Below the pieces are notes generated by a model. It searched no databases. It saw only the letters and a list, made by a program, of their open reading frames with translations, and was not told the DNA's origin. Positions 45,113-53,711 of a DNA stretch of 64,000 nucleotides are shown here, piece after piece; within the stretch, counting starts at the first letter, position 1, and every line of letters begins with the position of its first letter. The stretch is from Streptomyces coacervatus. GTDB lineage: Bacteria > Actinomycetota > Actinomycetes > Streptomycetales > Streptomycetaceae. Where the stretch lies: assembly GCF_029223485.1 (NCBI RefSeq), contig NZ_JARHTP010000024.1, positions 1 through 64,000 on the forward strand, read 5' to 3'. The position numbers and the translations under genes were made by a program.

Positions 45113-45717
45113 CCTGTCCCGGCTTCCATGGAACGCTCCTCGGGCATCGCCGCAGGCCTCAGCAGCCGAGCGCCCGCAGGCGTGCCGACCGGCCGCCCCC
45201 AATTCCCGCTTCGACGGTGTATCAGGAAGTTGCCCTTCGGCGTCTCGAAGCCGAAGGTGTTGGCACAACCGATGCCGGGTGACACCCCACGTGTCATGGC
45301 CTAGGCCGCTCGGGCCATTTCGACGGAAGGAGACAGGTCATGAACATGCCGTTCACAGCAACACGGGCGAAGACCCGCCTGCCTCTGGCCTCGCCCACGC
45401 CCGGCCGGCAGTCAGGCGCGCCGTGCGCCCGCCCAGGCGGCGCGCACGCGTCCGCGGCCAGCCAACTGGCTAATCGATCATTTCATCTGCGGCTTCCCCG
45501 GCCGTTGCGACTCGACACCACAGGGGAATTCGGTCGTGCACTGTTGCCGCAGTCCACGGCCGCGGGCGGGGCCCGTCCGGCGACCCTCTGCAGCGAGCCC
45601 CGCCCAGTCAAAAACTCCGGAGGAGCGTGTCGGTTGCCACTGACGGTCGGCGGCCCCCGACGGACGGTGGTGAAGATGAGGGGCCGTGAAGCTCTGAAGG
45701 TCACCCTCGCCGCTGAT
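45113..45717. other. Gap with a possible truncated gene
   Basis: A short reading frame begins at ATG 45340 (MNMPFTATRAKTRLPL) with GGAGA upstream, but runs into transposase debris after about 45 residues. It may be the stump of a gene cut by insertion. Nothing else is supportable in this stretch. Confidence 0.3.
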
Positions 45718-45858
45718 GCCGCGCTCGATGGTCCAGCGTCTCGGTATCACCGTGAACCCGCGGATACCGGGCGGGCGTTGAACGGGGTGGACGTCGATGC
45801 CGAGGCGGGCGCCGTGGTCAATGACGGCGGTGCGGTAGCCGGCGTGGACCCAGGCCTT
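45718..45858 (-). pseudogene. Transposase fragment cut by the adjacent IS
   Basis: The leftward reading is AWVHAGYRTAVIDHGARLGI, then DVHPVQRPPGIRGFTVIPRR and WTIER. This is the C-terminal catalytic block (with the last acidic residue) of a different streptomycete IS transposase. It begins abruptly where the neighbouring IS ends, so that element landed in it. Confidence 0.6.
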
Positions 45859-45860
45859 AC

Positions 45861-46704
45861 TGATCGTTTCAGAATGCGGTGCGTAGCCGTCTCAAGCAGA
45901 TGATGGCGCAGGCGAGTTGGAGGAGTCCCTGGTGGAGGTCGGCGCGTGTCTCGTAGCGGATGCGCAGGCGCTTGAACTGGTGCAGCCACGCAAAGGTTCT
46001 CTCTACCACCCAACGGGTCTTGCCCAGGCCGGAGCCGTGCGGGGCGCCGCGTCGGGCGATCTTCGGGACGATGCCGCGGACCCACAGGACTCGGCGGTAC
46101 TTGCGGAAGTCGTAGCCTCGGTCGGCGTACAGGCTCAGCTCGGCCTGTGACGGGGGCGGCCGCGTCGGCCCCGGATGCGCGGAATCGCGTCCAGGAGCGG
46201 GATGAGCTGGGTGACGTCGTGCCGGTTGCCGCCGGTCAGCGAGACGGCGAGCGGGGTGCCGTGACGGTCAACGATCACATGGTGCTTGCTGCCGGGACGG
46301 CTGCGGTCGACCGGCGATGGCCCCGTGTGCGCCCCCCTTTGAGCGCCCTGACGTGCGAGCCGTCGATCGCGCAGTCATCCATGTCCAGCAGGCCGGCACG
46401 TCGCAGCTCGACGAGCAGTGCCTCATGCAGGCGGGGCCATACCCCAGCCTCGGTCCAGTCCCGCAACCGCCGCCATGAGGTGACCCCCGAGCAGCCGATC
46501 CGTTCGGACGGGACATCCGCCCAGGACACGCCCTTGCGCAGGACATACACGATCCCGGCCAGCGCAGTACGGTCGTCGACCGGCTTCCGTCCGGGAAACC
46601 GGTGCCGCCGCGGCGGCCGGGTCGGAATCAGCGGGGCTATCAGCTCCCACAGGTCATCGGGCACAAGATCGCTGCTCACGCCGGAAGCGTGCCAGAACAA
46701 AGAA
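45861..46704 (-). mobile_element. IS5-family element, borders approximate
   Basis: About 840 bp holding the two-frame transposase. The end at 45861 (ACTGATCGTTTCAGAATG) recurs in reverse at 47508-47525, where no element remains. The opposite border is inferred from gene position only. Confidence 0.6.
45869..46679 (-). CDS. IS5-family transposase made by -1 frameshifting
   Basis: From GTG 46679 (VSSDLVPDDLWELIAPLIPT) the first frame ends at 46275. The second frame takes over at AAAGGGGGG (about 46332-46340), giving VRALKGGAHTGPSPVDR. It runs to TGA 45869 through the DDE block and the end FKRLRIRYETRADL...CLRRLRTAF. The slippery site is equivalent to that in the element at 6.7 kb. The IS left end is near 45861 (ACTGATCGTTTCAGAATG). 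The right end, near 46700, matches it only poorly, so the exact borders are uncertain. Confidence 0.85.
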
Positions 46705-46740
46705 GTTGAGGAGGCCGAATCAGCCCGGCACACTCGCCCG

Positions 46741-47100
46741 ATGAGCCACAGCACAACGCCGGGCAGCTGGGACGGACCCTGGTACCACGTCCACACAGAG
46801 CAGTTCGAGGCCGCGTTCCTGCCGAATGCCGGCGAGGACTTGGAGTGCGTGGACAACGTCGACGTCTTCGTCGACCTCAAGGACGGCTCCCGGTGGAGCG
46901 CGACCATCATCACCCTGGCCCAGGTCGAGATCCTCATGAAGCGGTGGGCTGCCAGTGGGGAAGCCCTCGCAGGCCGCTACTTCTGGTGCTCGGACGGCCT
47001 CATCGTCCGCGATGCCGGCATCACCAACATGACCCAGGTCCTCGCCGGTCTGATCCAGAACGGCGAGTTCACACAGATCCTTCAACGCCTCGACGCCTGA
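46741..47100 (+). CDS. Hypothetical soluble protein, 119 residues
   Basis: ATG 46741 opens MSHSTTPGSWDGPWYHVHTE. The product is acidic with mixed strands and helices (ECVDNVDVFVDLKDGSRWSA, TIITLAQVEILMKRWAASGE). It lacks membrane segments and known motifs, but has the look of a streptomycete immunity-type or antitoxin-like small protein. The start lies 60 bp beyond the IS transposase start, with no clear ribosome site, so its promoter may have been replaced by the IS end. Converges on the gene at 47127. Confidence 0.65.
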   Translation: MSHSTTPGSWDGPWYHVHTEQFEAAFLPNAGEDLECVDNVDVFVDLKDGSRWSATIITLAQVEILMKRWAASGEALAGRYFWCSDGLIVRDAGITNMTQVLAGLIQNGEFTQILQRLDA

Positions 47101-47126
47101 CAACTGCCCGGCCGCCAACCACTGCG

Positions 47127-47453
47127 TCAGTAACGGAGGCGAGCTTCGGCCCCGTCGATGCGCAGCATGCAGTTCTTGAGGACCTGCAACGAAGGCTGCT
47201 GGCTGTCAACCGGAACCAGTCTGAGCTTCAAGTCCTGCAACGGCTTGAGCACAGCTGCAGTCCGAGATCCGTCCGGATCTGGGCCCCTGAGGGCCGCCGA
47301 TGCCTCGAACAATGCCCTCACACTCTCCCAACCTGGCCCCGCGCTGAAGCGCGCTAGGAAGAACGGCTGATCGCAGCCGTACTCACTGAGCTCGCCGATC
47401 AAGATGTCCCCCCTCAAGAGATGCCACTGCGTCATCAAGCGCCCGCCCATCAC
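47127..47453 (-). CDS. Hypothetical soluble protein, immunity-like size
   Basis: 108 residues (or 102 from the internal MTQWHLLRGD). Content: ILIGELSEYGCDQPFFLARF, SAGPGWESVRALFEASAALR, LKLRLVPVDSQQPSLQVLKN. The 'HLLRGDILIGELxxYGxDQPFFxxxF' opening recurs in small actinobacterial proteins of unknown role. It pairs tail to tail with the gene at 46741, and both sit between two copies of the same IS end. Confidence 0.6.
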   Translation of the reverse strand: MMGGRLMTQWHLLRGDILIGELSEYGCDQPFFLARFSAGPGWESVRALFEASAALRGPDPDGSRTAAVLKPLQDLKLRLVPVDSQQPSLQVLKNCMLRIDGAEARLRY

Positions 47454-47479
47454 CGCCGAGTCGAAATCGCATCTTCGCA

Positions 47480-47527
47480 GTGCATAACCGCTTGGCCAAG
47501 CACCTCATTCTGAAACGATCAGTTAGT
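47480..47527. mobile_element. Solitary IS end (relic)
   Basis: CATTCTGAAACGATCAGT at 47508-47525 is identical, in reverse, to the end of the IS at 45861. It is preceded by a short stretch that still reads like a transposase C-terminus (NRLAKHLIL). The rest of that element is gone. Confidence 0.6.
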
Positions 47528-47658
47528 GATACGCGGGTGGGCAGCAGCGATGCGGGACAGCAGGTGGACGCTGGCGGCGGTGACCATGTCGGTCGTATGA
47601 AAGGCAGTACCGCCCGGGCTCTCCCCTCTTCCGATCGCCGTGCACCATACTCCCGGCC

Positions 47659-48240
47659 ATGCACCTCGCATTCACCCTGGTGCAGGCTGCCGCCACGACC
47701 TTGGACGTGGCCTGGCTGTCCTTCGCGGCAGCGGTCGTCAGCGGCTTGGTGACGGTGGCCAACACCATATGGAAGACCAGGCATGAGAAGAAGATGGCTG
47801 AGCGGGCATCGAGACGTGAGGCCGAAGCCAAGGCGAGGGAGGCGTACGAGGCCTGCATCGCTGCCGTGGCCGACTTCTGGCTGGATCTCAGACCGTTGGC
47901 ACAGGAGCTCGACTCCTTGCACGCCCATGGTGCGACGCCTGAGGGCGTGCGGCGTATCAATGACCTGCTCGGACGTGTTTCCGGTTCGCTGGCCTGGGCC
48001 AAACGTGCTGCCGATGTGGCTCGTCTGAAGGGCATCGGTTCCATGGCCGACCGGGCGGAGAAGCTCAAGGACGCACTGTCAGCGGTGAGTACGGAGGCGG
48101 ACGCACAGCTGAAGGCGGCGGAGACACCGGGTGCGAAGCCTGACGAGGGCGCCTGGCGTCGGTCCCGCGACAGCCTTTCCACCGCCCTGGACCGCTTCGT
48201 GGAGCAAGCTCAGCTGGAGGGCTCTGGACCCACACGGTGA
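47659..48240 (+). CDS. Membrane-anchored coiled-coil protein
   Basis: 193 residues from ATG 47659. An N-terminal hydrophobic segment (LDVAWLSFAAAVVSGLVTVA, about 15-34) is followed by a charged coiled coil (KTRHEKKMAERASRREAEAK). The rest is helical (FWLDLRPLAQELDSLHAHGA, VARLKGIGSMADRAEKLKDA). There is no known domain. The anchored-coil plan suits a scaffold or sensor. It lies 158 bp before the NB-ARC-TPR gene on the same strand and might function with it. Confidence 0.6.
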   Translation: MHLAFTLVQAAATTLDVAWLSFAAAVVSGLVTVANTIWKTRHEKKMAERASRREAEAKAREAYEACIAAVADFWLDLRPLAQELDSLHAHGATPEGVRRINDLLGRVSGSLAWAKRAADVARLKGIGSMADRAEKLKDALSAVSTEADAQLKAAETPGAKPDEGAWRRSRDSLSTALDRFVEQAQLEGSGPTR

Positions 48241-48398
48241 AGCGGCGCGGAACACATGGTCGTAGCAGCTTTGTCAGCTTTATGTCCGAGACGCGGTGGC
48301 GCGCTTGGGTGAGCGGAAACCGCGTCGCGGCGCCTGGGCGGTGGGGGAGATTCCGGCCTTAGCCTGATCTCCGGGCGGGCCCTGAGCCAGGAGGCGTG

Positions 48399-51380
48399 AT
48401 GAACGCAATCACTCCATGTCCCCCGTCGCCGAACCCACCCGTGGTGCTGCCTCTGCCGAGCGGCATACCCGAGCTAGTGGGACGAACGGAAGAATTACAG
48501 CGGCTGATCGCCGTTACCCAGGCCCAGAACGGATGTCTGGTGCAGCTCGTCACGGGAATGCCCGGAGTCGGCAAGAAGGAACTGGCCTTGCGCGCGGCAC
48601 GGATGCTCAGTGTCGGCTATGGCGAATCCCAGAACTGCCGGTACTTGGACCTTCGAGGGGACGACAAAGAAACGGCTGTCAGCGTCTGCGATGCGCTGGA
48701 GGCATTGCTGCTCGACCGAGGGACGGATCCGTGGCACATCCCGCCCGACGAGTCGCACCGGCAGCAACGCTGGCAGCGTGAGACGGAGAAGCAGGGCATC
48801 CTGCTGGTTCTCGACAACGCCTCCGGTGTCGAACAGGTCACCCCGCTGTTGCCGAGTTCCAGGAACTGCCTGGTCATCGTCACCAGCCGCTTCCGCCTCA
48901 AAGGGCTGAGCGTGAAGGAGGGTCCGGTCCGGCTACATCCCCTCACCTCTGACGAGGCGCTGGATATGTTCCGGATGTTGTCGACCCCTCCGGGAACGCG
49001 GCCTCGTGAGTTCTCCGCAGCCGACGAGAGCACGGTTCGCGAACTGGTCCGGTATTGCGGCCATCTGCCGCGGTACATCGCCGTGCTCGCCCGGACGCTG
49101 ACGGATCACCCCACGTGGACGGTTCGCGACCTGAAGACCCGGTATCGCAGCACCGTCACGAAGGACGGCGAGTTCGCGGAGGGCGCTGCCTTCCACGTGG
49201 CGTACGAAGGTCTCTCGTCCGACGGAGCTCGGTCGTTCTTCCGCCATCTCGCGCTGAATGTCGGCGCGGACATCGACGTGTACGCGAGTGCCGCGCTGGA
49301 AGGCATCTCGTACGAGAAGGCCACGGAACACATCGACCTTCTGTACGAGGGGCACCTCGTCGAAGAGCACAAGGCGCGCTACCGCCTGAATCCGCTAGTC
49401 CGGGAGGCCATGGAAGCCCAGCTCAAGAGGGAGGACGGCGAAGCCGAATGCCGGATGCGGACGGCACGACTGCTGGACTACTACCAGTACACCGCAGAGC
49501 AGGCGGACCGGCTCTTCTCACCGCACGTCCGGCACCGGCTCAGCGTTCCGCTTCCCGTCCCTGCGGCCGTGCCAGACCTCGTCACGGCCGCCGATGCCCA
49601 GGACTGGCTGCGCGAGGAGCGGTCCAACCTGTTCTTCTGCGCGGAGCACGCCGCCCGCACACCAGGCGAAGAACTGCGTGTGATGCACCTGTCCGAGTCT
49701 CTGGCAGGATTCCTGGATCGCCGTGGACCCTGGCAGCAGGGTATCCGCCTCCATGCTCAGGCCGAGACAGCGGCCGCTCTTCCCGGCCATGAGCTGGAGC
49801 AGGCCAAGGCTTTGATCCGCGGGGCATTGCTGCGCACACGGCTGTCTCCCTCGATGTCCGAGTACGGACTCGCATTTGATCACCTGGAGAAGGCGATCGG
49901 CCTGTGCCGGATCGCCGAGCAGAGGGCCGGCGCAAACACCGAGCCGGTTTGGCGTGCGCAGGCGGCGGCGTACTTCCTCCAGGGACGCGTGAGCCTGAGG
50001 CGCGACGACAAGCAGACCGAGAAGCTGCTGCGGCAGGCGCTGCAGATCTACCAGGACCTCGGCGACCCCCTTGGCGCTGCGGGCCCCCAGCGGGAACTGA
50101 GTGTGCTGCTGCGGGCGACTGACATCCAGACGGCAAAGCAACTCGCCCAAGAGGCCAGGGACACCTACCGGACGGAGGGCTACCGGCTCGGTGAAGCCCA
50201 GGCGCTGGTCGCCCAGGGACTCATCGCACTGTTCCGGGGAGACGTGAAGGATTCCGCCGACCTGTTCGAGGAGAGTCTAGAGATCTACTCGTGCGAGGAA
50301 GAACACGTAGGGGAGGCAAACACCCTCATCAACCTGGCGGCGGCCCAGCGCCGCCTCGGACACTACGAACAGGCCGGTGAGACGGCACAGAAGGCGCGTG
50401 GCGTCTTCGAGGGAATCGGCGTGCCGCAAGGGGTGGCGAACGCCAAACTCGCCGTCGGGGAAGTGTTCCGGGTGACCGGAAAACTCAGGGAAGCGGCCAC
50501 GATCTGCCAGGGAGCGGTCGACTCCTACCGGGGTCTGGGAGACACCCTGGGCCAGGCGGGGGCCCTCGACAGTCTCGGAGTCGTCCTGCGCCTGGTGGGT
50601 GAGTACGACAAGGCCGCAGAGACGCTCGAGAAGGCCAGGGCGTTGCACGAGGGGCGCAGTCGGCCCTTCGGCGAGGCCGAGACCCAATGCCATCTGGGCG
50701 TTGTCAAGCGGCTGATGGGGGACTACGACGAGGCGGAGGAACTGCTCACCGCGGCGCATGGCCTCTTCGAGACGACCGGATACCGGCACGGAGAAGCCAA
50801 TGCCTTGCAACAGCTAGGTGCCGTCCGGCGGTTGAAGGCTGCCGAGACGGGCGACACCGAAGGCTTCCAAGAGTCCGGCCAACTGCTCGCCAAGGCGCTG
50901 AGTATCTTCTGCGAAATCGAGAACCCGCTCGGCCAGGCCAACGCCATCAGCGGCCTGGGGCTCCTCGACGGACACCTTGGCCATCACAAGTCCGGAGAGA
51001 CGCAACTTCGGGACGCCCTGGGACGCTATCAGGCACTCAAGGACGACCTTGGTGAGGCCGAGGCGCTCAACAATCTCGCATGGCTCAAAGAGAACAGTGG
51101 CAGTCCCTTCGACGCCCTGCCCATGTACGAGCAGGCCGGACTGAAAGCCCGGGCGGTGGACAGCCCACTGGAGACAGGTCGAGCCCTCCTCGGAGCGGGC
51201 CGTTGCAAGAGGGTTCTCGGGCGCCGGACTGCCTACGGCGACCTCTCGCAGGCCTGGAACATCCTCGACGGCATCCGCGCCGCACAGCGACACGAGGCCG
51301 CGGAGGAGCTGGCTCTGCTGTGGAATGAGTCGAATAGGACGCGGCGCCTATGGAACTGGCTGCGATGGCGATGGCGGTGA
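48399..51380 (+). CDS. NB-ARC/STAND NTPase with long TPR array
   Basis: 993 residues from ATG 48399 (GTG 48396 is also possible), behind GGAGG. PELVGRTEELQRLIAV opens an NB-ARC domain. The P-loop reads GMPGVGKKEL (about 54-63), with Lys where Thr or Ser normally follows GK. Walker B is ILLVLDNAS (about 134-142), the sensor region is LVIVTSRFRLKGL, and a GxP-like motif is CGHLPRYIAVLA. A winged-helix region follows, then from about 430 to 960 a run of TPRs (GDTLGQAGALDSLGVVLRLV, PFGEAETQCHLGVVKRLMGD). It is one of three STAND proteins in the window. Its role is probably ligand-triggered oligomerisation in defence or regulation. The odd P-loop may weaken nucleotide hydrolysis. Confidence 0.8.
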   Translation: MNAITPCPPSPNPPVVLPLPSGIPELVGRTEELQRLIAVTQAQNGCLVQLVTGMPGVGKKELALRAARMLSVGYGESQNCRYLDLRGDDKETAVSVCDALEALLLDRGTDPWHIPPDESHRQQRWQRETEKQGILLVLDNASGVEQVTPLLPSSRNCLVIVTSRFRLKGLSVKEGPVRLHPLTSDEALDMFRMLSTPPGTRPREFSAADESTVRELVRYCGHLPRYIAVLARTLTDHPTWTVRDLKTRYRSTVTKDGEFAEGAAFHVAYEGLSSDGARSFFRHLALNVGADIDVYASAALEGISYEKATEHIDLLYEGHLVEEHKARYRLNPLVREAMEAQLKREDGEAECRMRTARLLDYYQYTAEQADRLFSPHVRHRLSVPLPVPAAVPDLVTAADAQDWLREERSNLFFCAEHAARTPGEELRVMHLSESLAGFLDRRGPWQQGIRLHAQAETAAALPGHELEQAKALIRGALLRTRLSPSMSEYGLAFDHLEKAIGLCRIAEQRAGANTEPVWRAQAAAYFLQGRVSLRRDDKQTEKLLRQALQIYQDLGDPLGAAGPQRELSVLLRATDIQTAKQLAQEARDTYRTEGYRLGEAQALVAQGLIALFRGDVKDSADLFEESLEIYSCEEEHVGEANTLINLAAAQRRLGHYEQAGETAQKARGVFEGIGVPQGVANAKLAVGEVFRVTGKLREAATICQGAVDSYRGLGDTLGQAGALDSLGVVLRLVGEYDKAAETLEKARALHEGRSRPFGEAETQCHLGVVKRLMGDYDEAEELLTAAHGLFETTGYRHGEANALQQLGAVRRLKAAETGDTEGFQESGQLLAKALSIFCEIENPLGQANAISGLGLLDGHLGHHKSGETQLRDALGRYQALKDDLGEAEALNNLAWLKENSGSPFDALPMYEQAGLKARAVDSPLETGRALLGAGRCKRVLGRRTAYGDLSQAWNILDGIRAAQRHEAAEELALLWNESNRTRRLWNWLRWRWR

Positions 51381-51399
51381 CTGTGGTGGTCACTGACGC

Positions 51400-52308
51400 G
51401 CGGGCCATTGGCCAGCCGGTAGGCGGCCGGGATCAGGGTGGGGATGCGGATGACCGGCCCCAGGAACGGGGGCAGGCCGGGCACGGGGCTGTCGTTGTCC
51501 GGACGCGGCATCTTCACCCGGGCCTTGAGCTGTCCAAAGCGTGCGGGATCCTGCCGAGCGCGGCGATCTGCATGTCACCGGCGACGAGTTCGGGCAGACC
51601 GCCATCGTGGCCGTTGCCTCCGAACCTCGGCTGCTGCCACGGCCAAAGGATCTCGCCGGTCGGGTCTGTCTCCTCGTACGGCAGTCGCCGCTTGGCGATC
51701 TCTATGTGGTCGGCGAACGCGTCGCAGGCTTTGGCGATCATCTTGCAGGCGGTGGGCAGGTTCGCCATCAGCGTCTCGTCCCCGCACACTTCACTGTGCG
51801 GCGGGTTCTTGCCGACGAGTCCGTTATGGGTGGGGCCGCCGCGGGCCGCCTCAAGGTGGGGCCAAGAACTCCGCCCTAGCCAGACTGGCGCGTGAGGTGC
51901 AGTCAGAACCCGACGGCTGCACACCGATGTCCGGGCCTTGAGGACTCTGGCCGAGAAGCTCTGCCGCGATCCGGCTTTCCTGCTTCCCGACTCTCCTGCT
52001 TCAAGAAGCCCCGGCCGACTTGAGCAGCGCGCCCGCACCATTGGCCATAACCTGATGGGCGAACGCGGCCTTGTCGAAAACCGTCTTCACGGCCTCCTTG
52101 TACACGGCAGCGAACGCCCGTCCCGCCTCGTCGTCGCCCGCCGTGCCCCGCTCTCGCCGAGTTCCACGGACAGCAGACTCAGCATGTTGTAGATCAGGTC
52201 ACGCAGATCCGCCAGCGACCAGGACGCATCGACGACGTTCGAGGTCTGATGCCGAGGATCCAACGACCCTCCCCGCCGAGCCTGACACGCCTTCACGGAA
52301 CCGTACAC
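51400..52308 (-). pseudogene. Decayed WXG-type secreted toxin gene
   Basis: Leftward pieces in different frames line up as one protein. SLADLRDLIYNMLSLLSVEL comes first (from 52308), then GRAFAAVYKEAVKTVFDKAA with FAHQVMANGAGALLKSAG. APVWLGRSS and NPPHSEVCGDETLMANLPTA with KACDAFADHIEIAKRRLPYE follow, and last MPRPDNDSPVPGLPPFLGPV. The first parts have the helical, WXG-like make-up of streptomycete proteins that lead polymorphic or type VII-exported toxins. At least three frame changes and a missing C-terminal toxin domain make it a ruin. It abuts the 3' end of the NB-ARC-TPR gene. Confidence 0.45.
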
Positions 52309-52542
52309 GGTTGCGAATCGGTGCCGCGACCACGCCGATGACTCCGCGTCACATGATGCGCGACGGTGAGGTCTCGTTCACGGCGCTGCCGCGACCTGCG
52401 TATTCGCGCCGTGAGGGGGGACGGCTGCCCGCCTGTGTGACTTACCGCCCGTGCGGGTGAGTTGACGACGAACACCGGGCGCGCCGGACACCGGGCTCGC
52501 TACGAAGATCACAACCGTCTGGGACCTTTGAAAAGGAGCCTC

Positions 52543-53214
52543 GTGCGTTCCACTCGCACCGTACGAACCGTGGCCGCCGCGCTGGCCGCGCTCACCGCCC
52601 TCCTGCTCACCCCCACCACCGCCCAGGCCGACCCCCGCGACACCGTTGTGCTGCCTGTCCGTGACGCCCTGGCCGCGCTCCCTGTGCGAGACGAGGACCG
52701 CACCGGCTACGAGCGCTCGAAGTTCCGGCACTGGATCGATGCCGACCGCGACGGCTGCAACACCCGTCAGGAGGTACTGAAATCCGAGGCCGTGGTCGCT
52801 CCGGAGCAGGGCCCCAACTGCACCCTGACCGGAGGCGAATGGTTCTCGCCGTACGACGACACCTACTTCACCGCCGCTCGCGCGCTCGACATCGACCACC
52901 TGGTCCCGCTCGCCGAGGCCTGGGACTCCGGCGCCTCCGCCTGGACGGCGAAGGAACGCGAGGCGTACGCCAACGACCTCGGGGACGCCCGCGCGCTGAT
53001 CGCGGTCTCCGCCGCCAGCAACCGCTCGAAGGCGGACCAGGACCCGGCCACCTGGCAGCCGCCGGCCGTCGGTTATCGCTGCACCTACGCCACCGACTGG
53101 GTGGCCGTCAAAACCCGCTGGCGCCTGGCGATCGACCCCGTCGAGCAGGCCGCGCTCGCCAAGATTCTGCGCGCATGCCCGAACACGGCGATCGAAGTAA
53201 CCCTCGCGCTATGA
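52543..53214 (+). CDS. Secreted HNH-family nuclease, second paralogue
   Basis: 223 residues from GTG 52543, with AAAAGGAG upstream. Signal peptide at about 1-27 (VRTVAAALAALTALLLTPTT). The mature protein repeats the order of the protein at 8319: YERSKFRHWIDADRDGCNT, DIDHLVPLAEAWDSGASAW, AYANDLGDARALIAVSAASN, RSKADQDPATWQPPAVGYRC. Several blocks are identical between the two. The first third and the C-terminus differ more. It is followed at once by a hairpin terminator. Both copies sit next to IS or toxin debris, which fits a role in competition or DNA uptake outside the cell. Confidence 0.85.
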   Translation: MRSTRTVRTVAAALAALTALLLTPTTAQADPRDTVVLPVRDALAALPVRDEDRTGYERSKFRHWIDADRDGCNTRQEVLKSEAVVAPEQGPNCTLTGGEWFSPYDDTYFTAARALDIDHLVPLAEAWDSGASAWTAKEREAYANDLGDARALIAVSAASNRSKADQDPATWQPPAVGYRCTYATDWVAVKTRWRLAIDPVEQAALAKILRACPNTAIEVTLAL

Positions 53215-53224
53215 CCAAGGATCC

Positions 53225-53255
53225 GGCCCGCCGCTACAGGGGAAAGCAGCGGGCC
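53225..53255 (+). terminator. Hairpin terminator after the HNH gene
   Basis: GGCCCGCCGC (53225-53234) pairs with GCAGCGGGCC (53246-53255) with one mismatch, ten bases after the stop codon. No T run follows. Confidence 0.65.
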
Positions 53256-53711
53256 AAGACCGCCTCCACCGTGGCACAGCCGCGCACGTACCGCATGCCG
53301 TGACGCCGAGGTGGCCCCTGTCCGCTTTGCGGACCTCGACATGTAGCTGGGCAGGGCCCAACTAGGACGCCGCGACACGTTAGGGGACGGCACGCACACT
53401 CACTCGCGGCAATTCCGCCTACGCAATGGCGGTGCGTCGCCTTCATGCACATCTTCAGCATCGCGCAACAGTGATCGCACGGCAGTTCAGCAAGGCCACG
53501 CCGTACTGACGGGGCCACCTCATGAGGGTGAGCATGAACGTCCGTCTCTCATGAGGCCGGACGAGCCCCGACGAACACCCCGTCCTGCGCTCGGCAAGTG
53601 GCCGCCCAACGGTGGAACCGGACGGCACTATCGATGCTCTCCAACCGGCCGTGCAGAGCTGACCCTATCCGGCTCGTACAAGCCCCAAGGGCTCCGCAGG
53701 CTACGTCTCGG
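53256..53711. other. Gap before the amino-sugar cluster
   Basis: No supportable gene. Frames on both strands are short and Arg/Pro-rich. The cluster's last gene ends at 53712, so this is probably the cluster's downstream edge. Confidence 0.4.

Noticed and set aside
43814..45304. A 462-codon rightward frame
   Set aside because: It runs antisense through the HTH and small membrane protein genes and has no recognisable domain.
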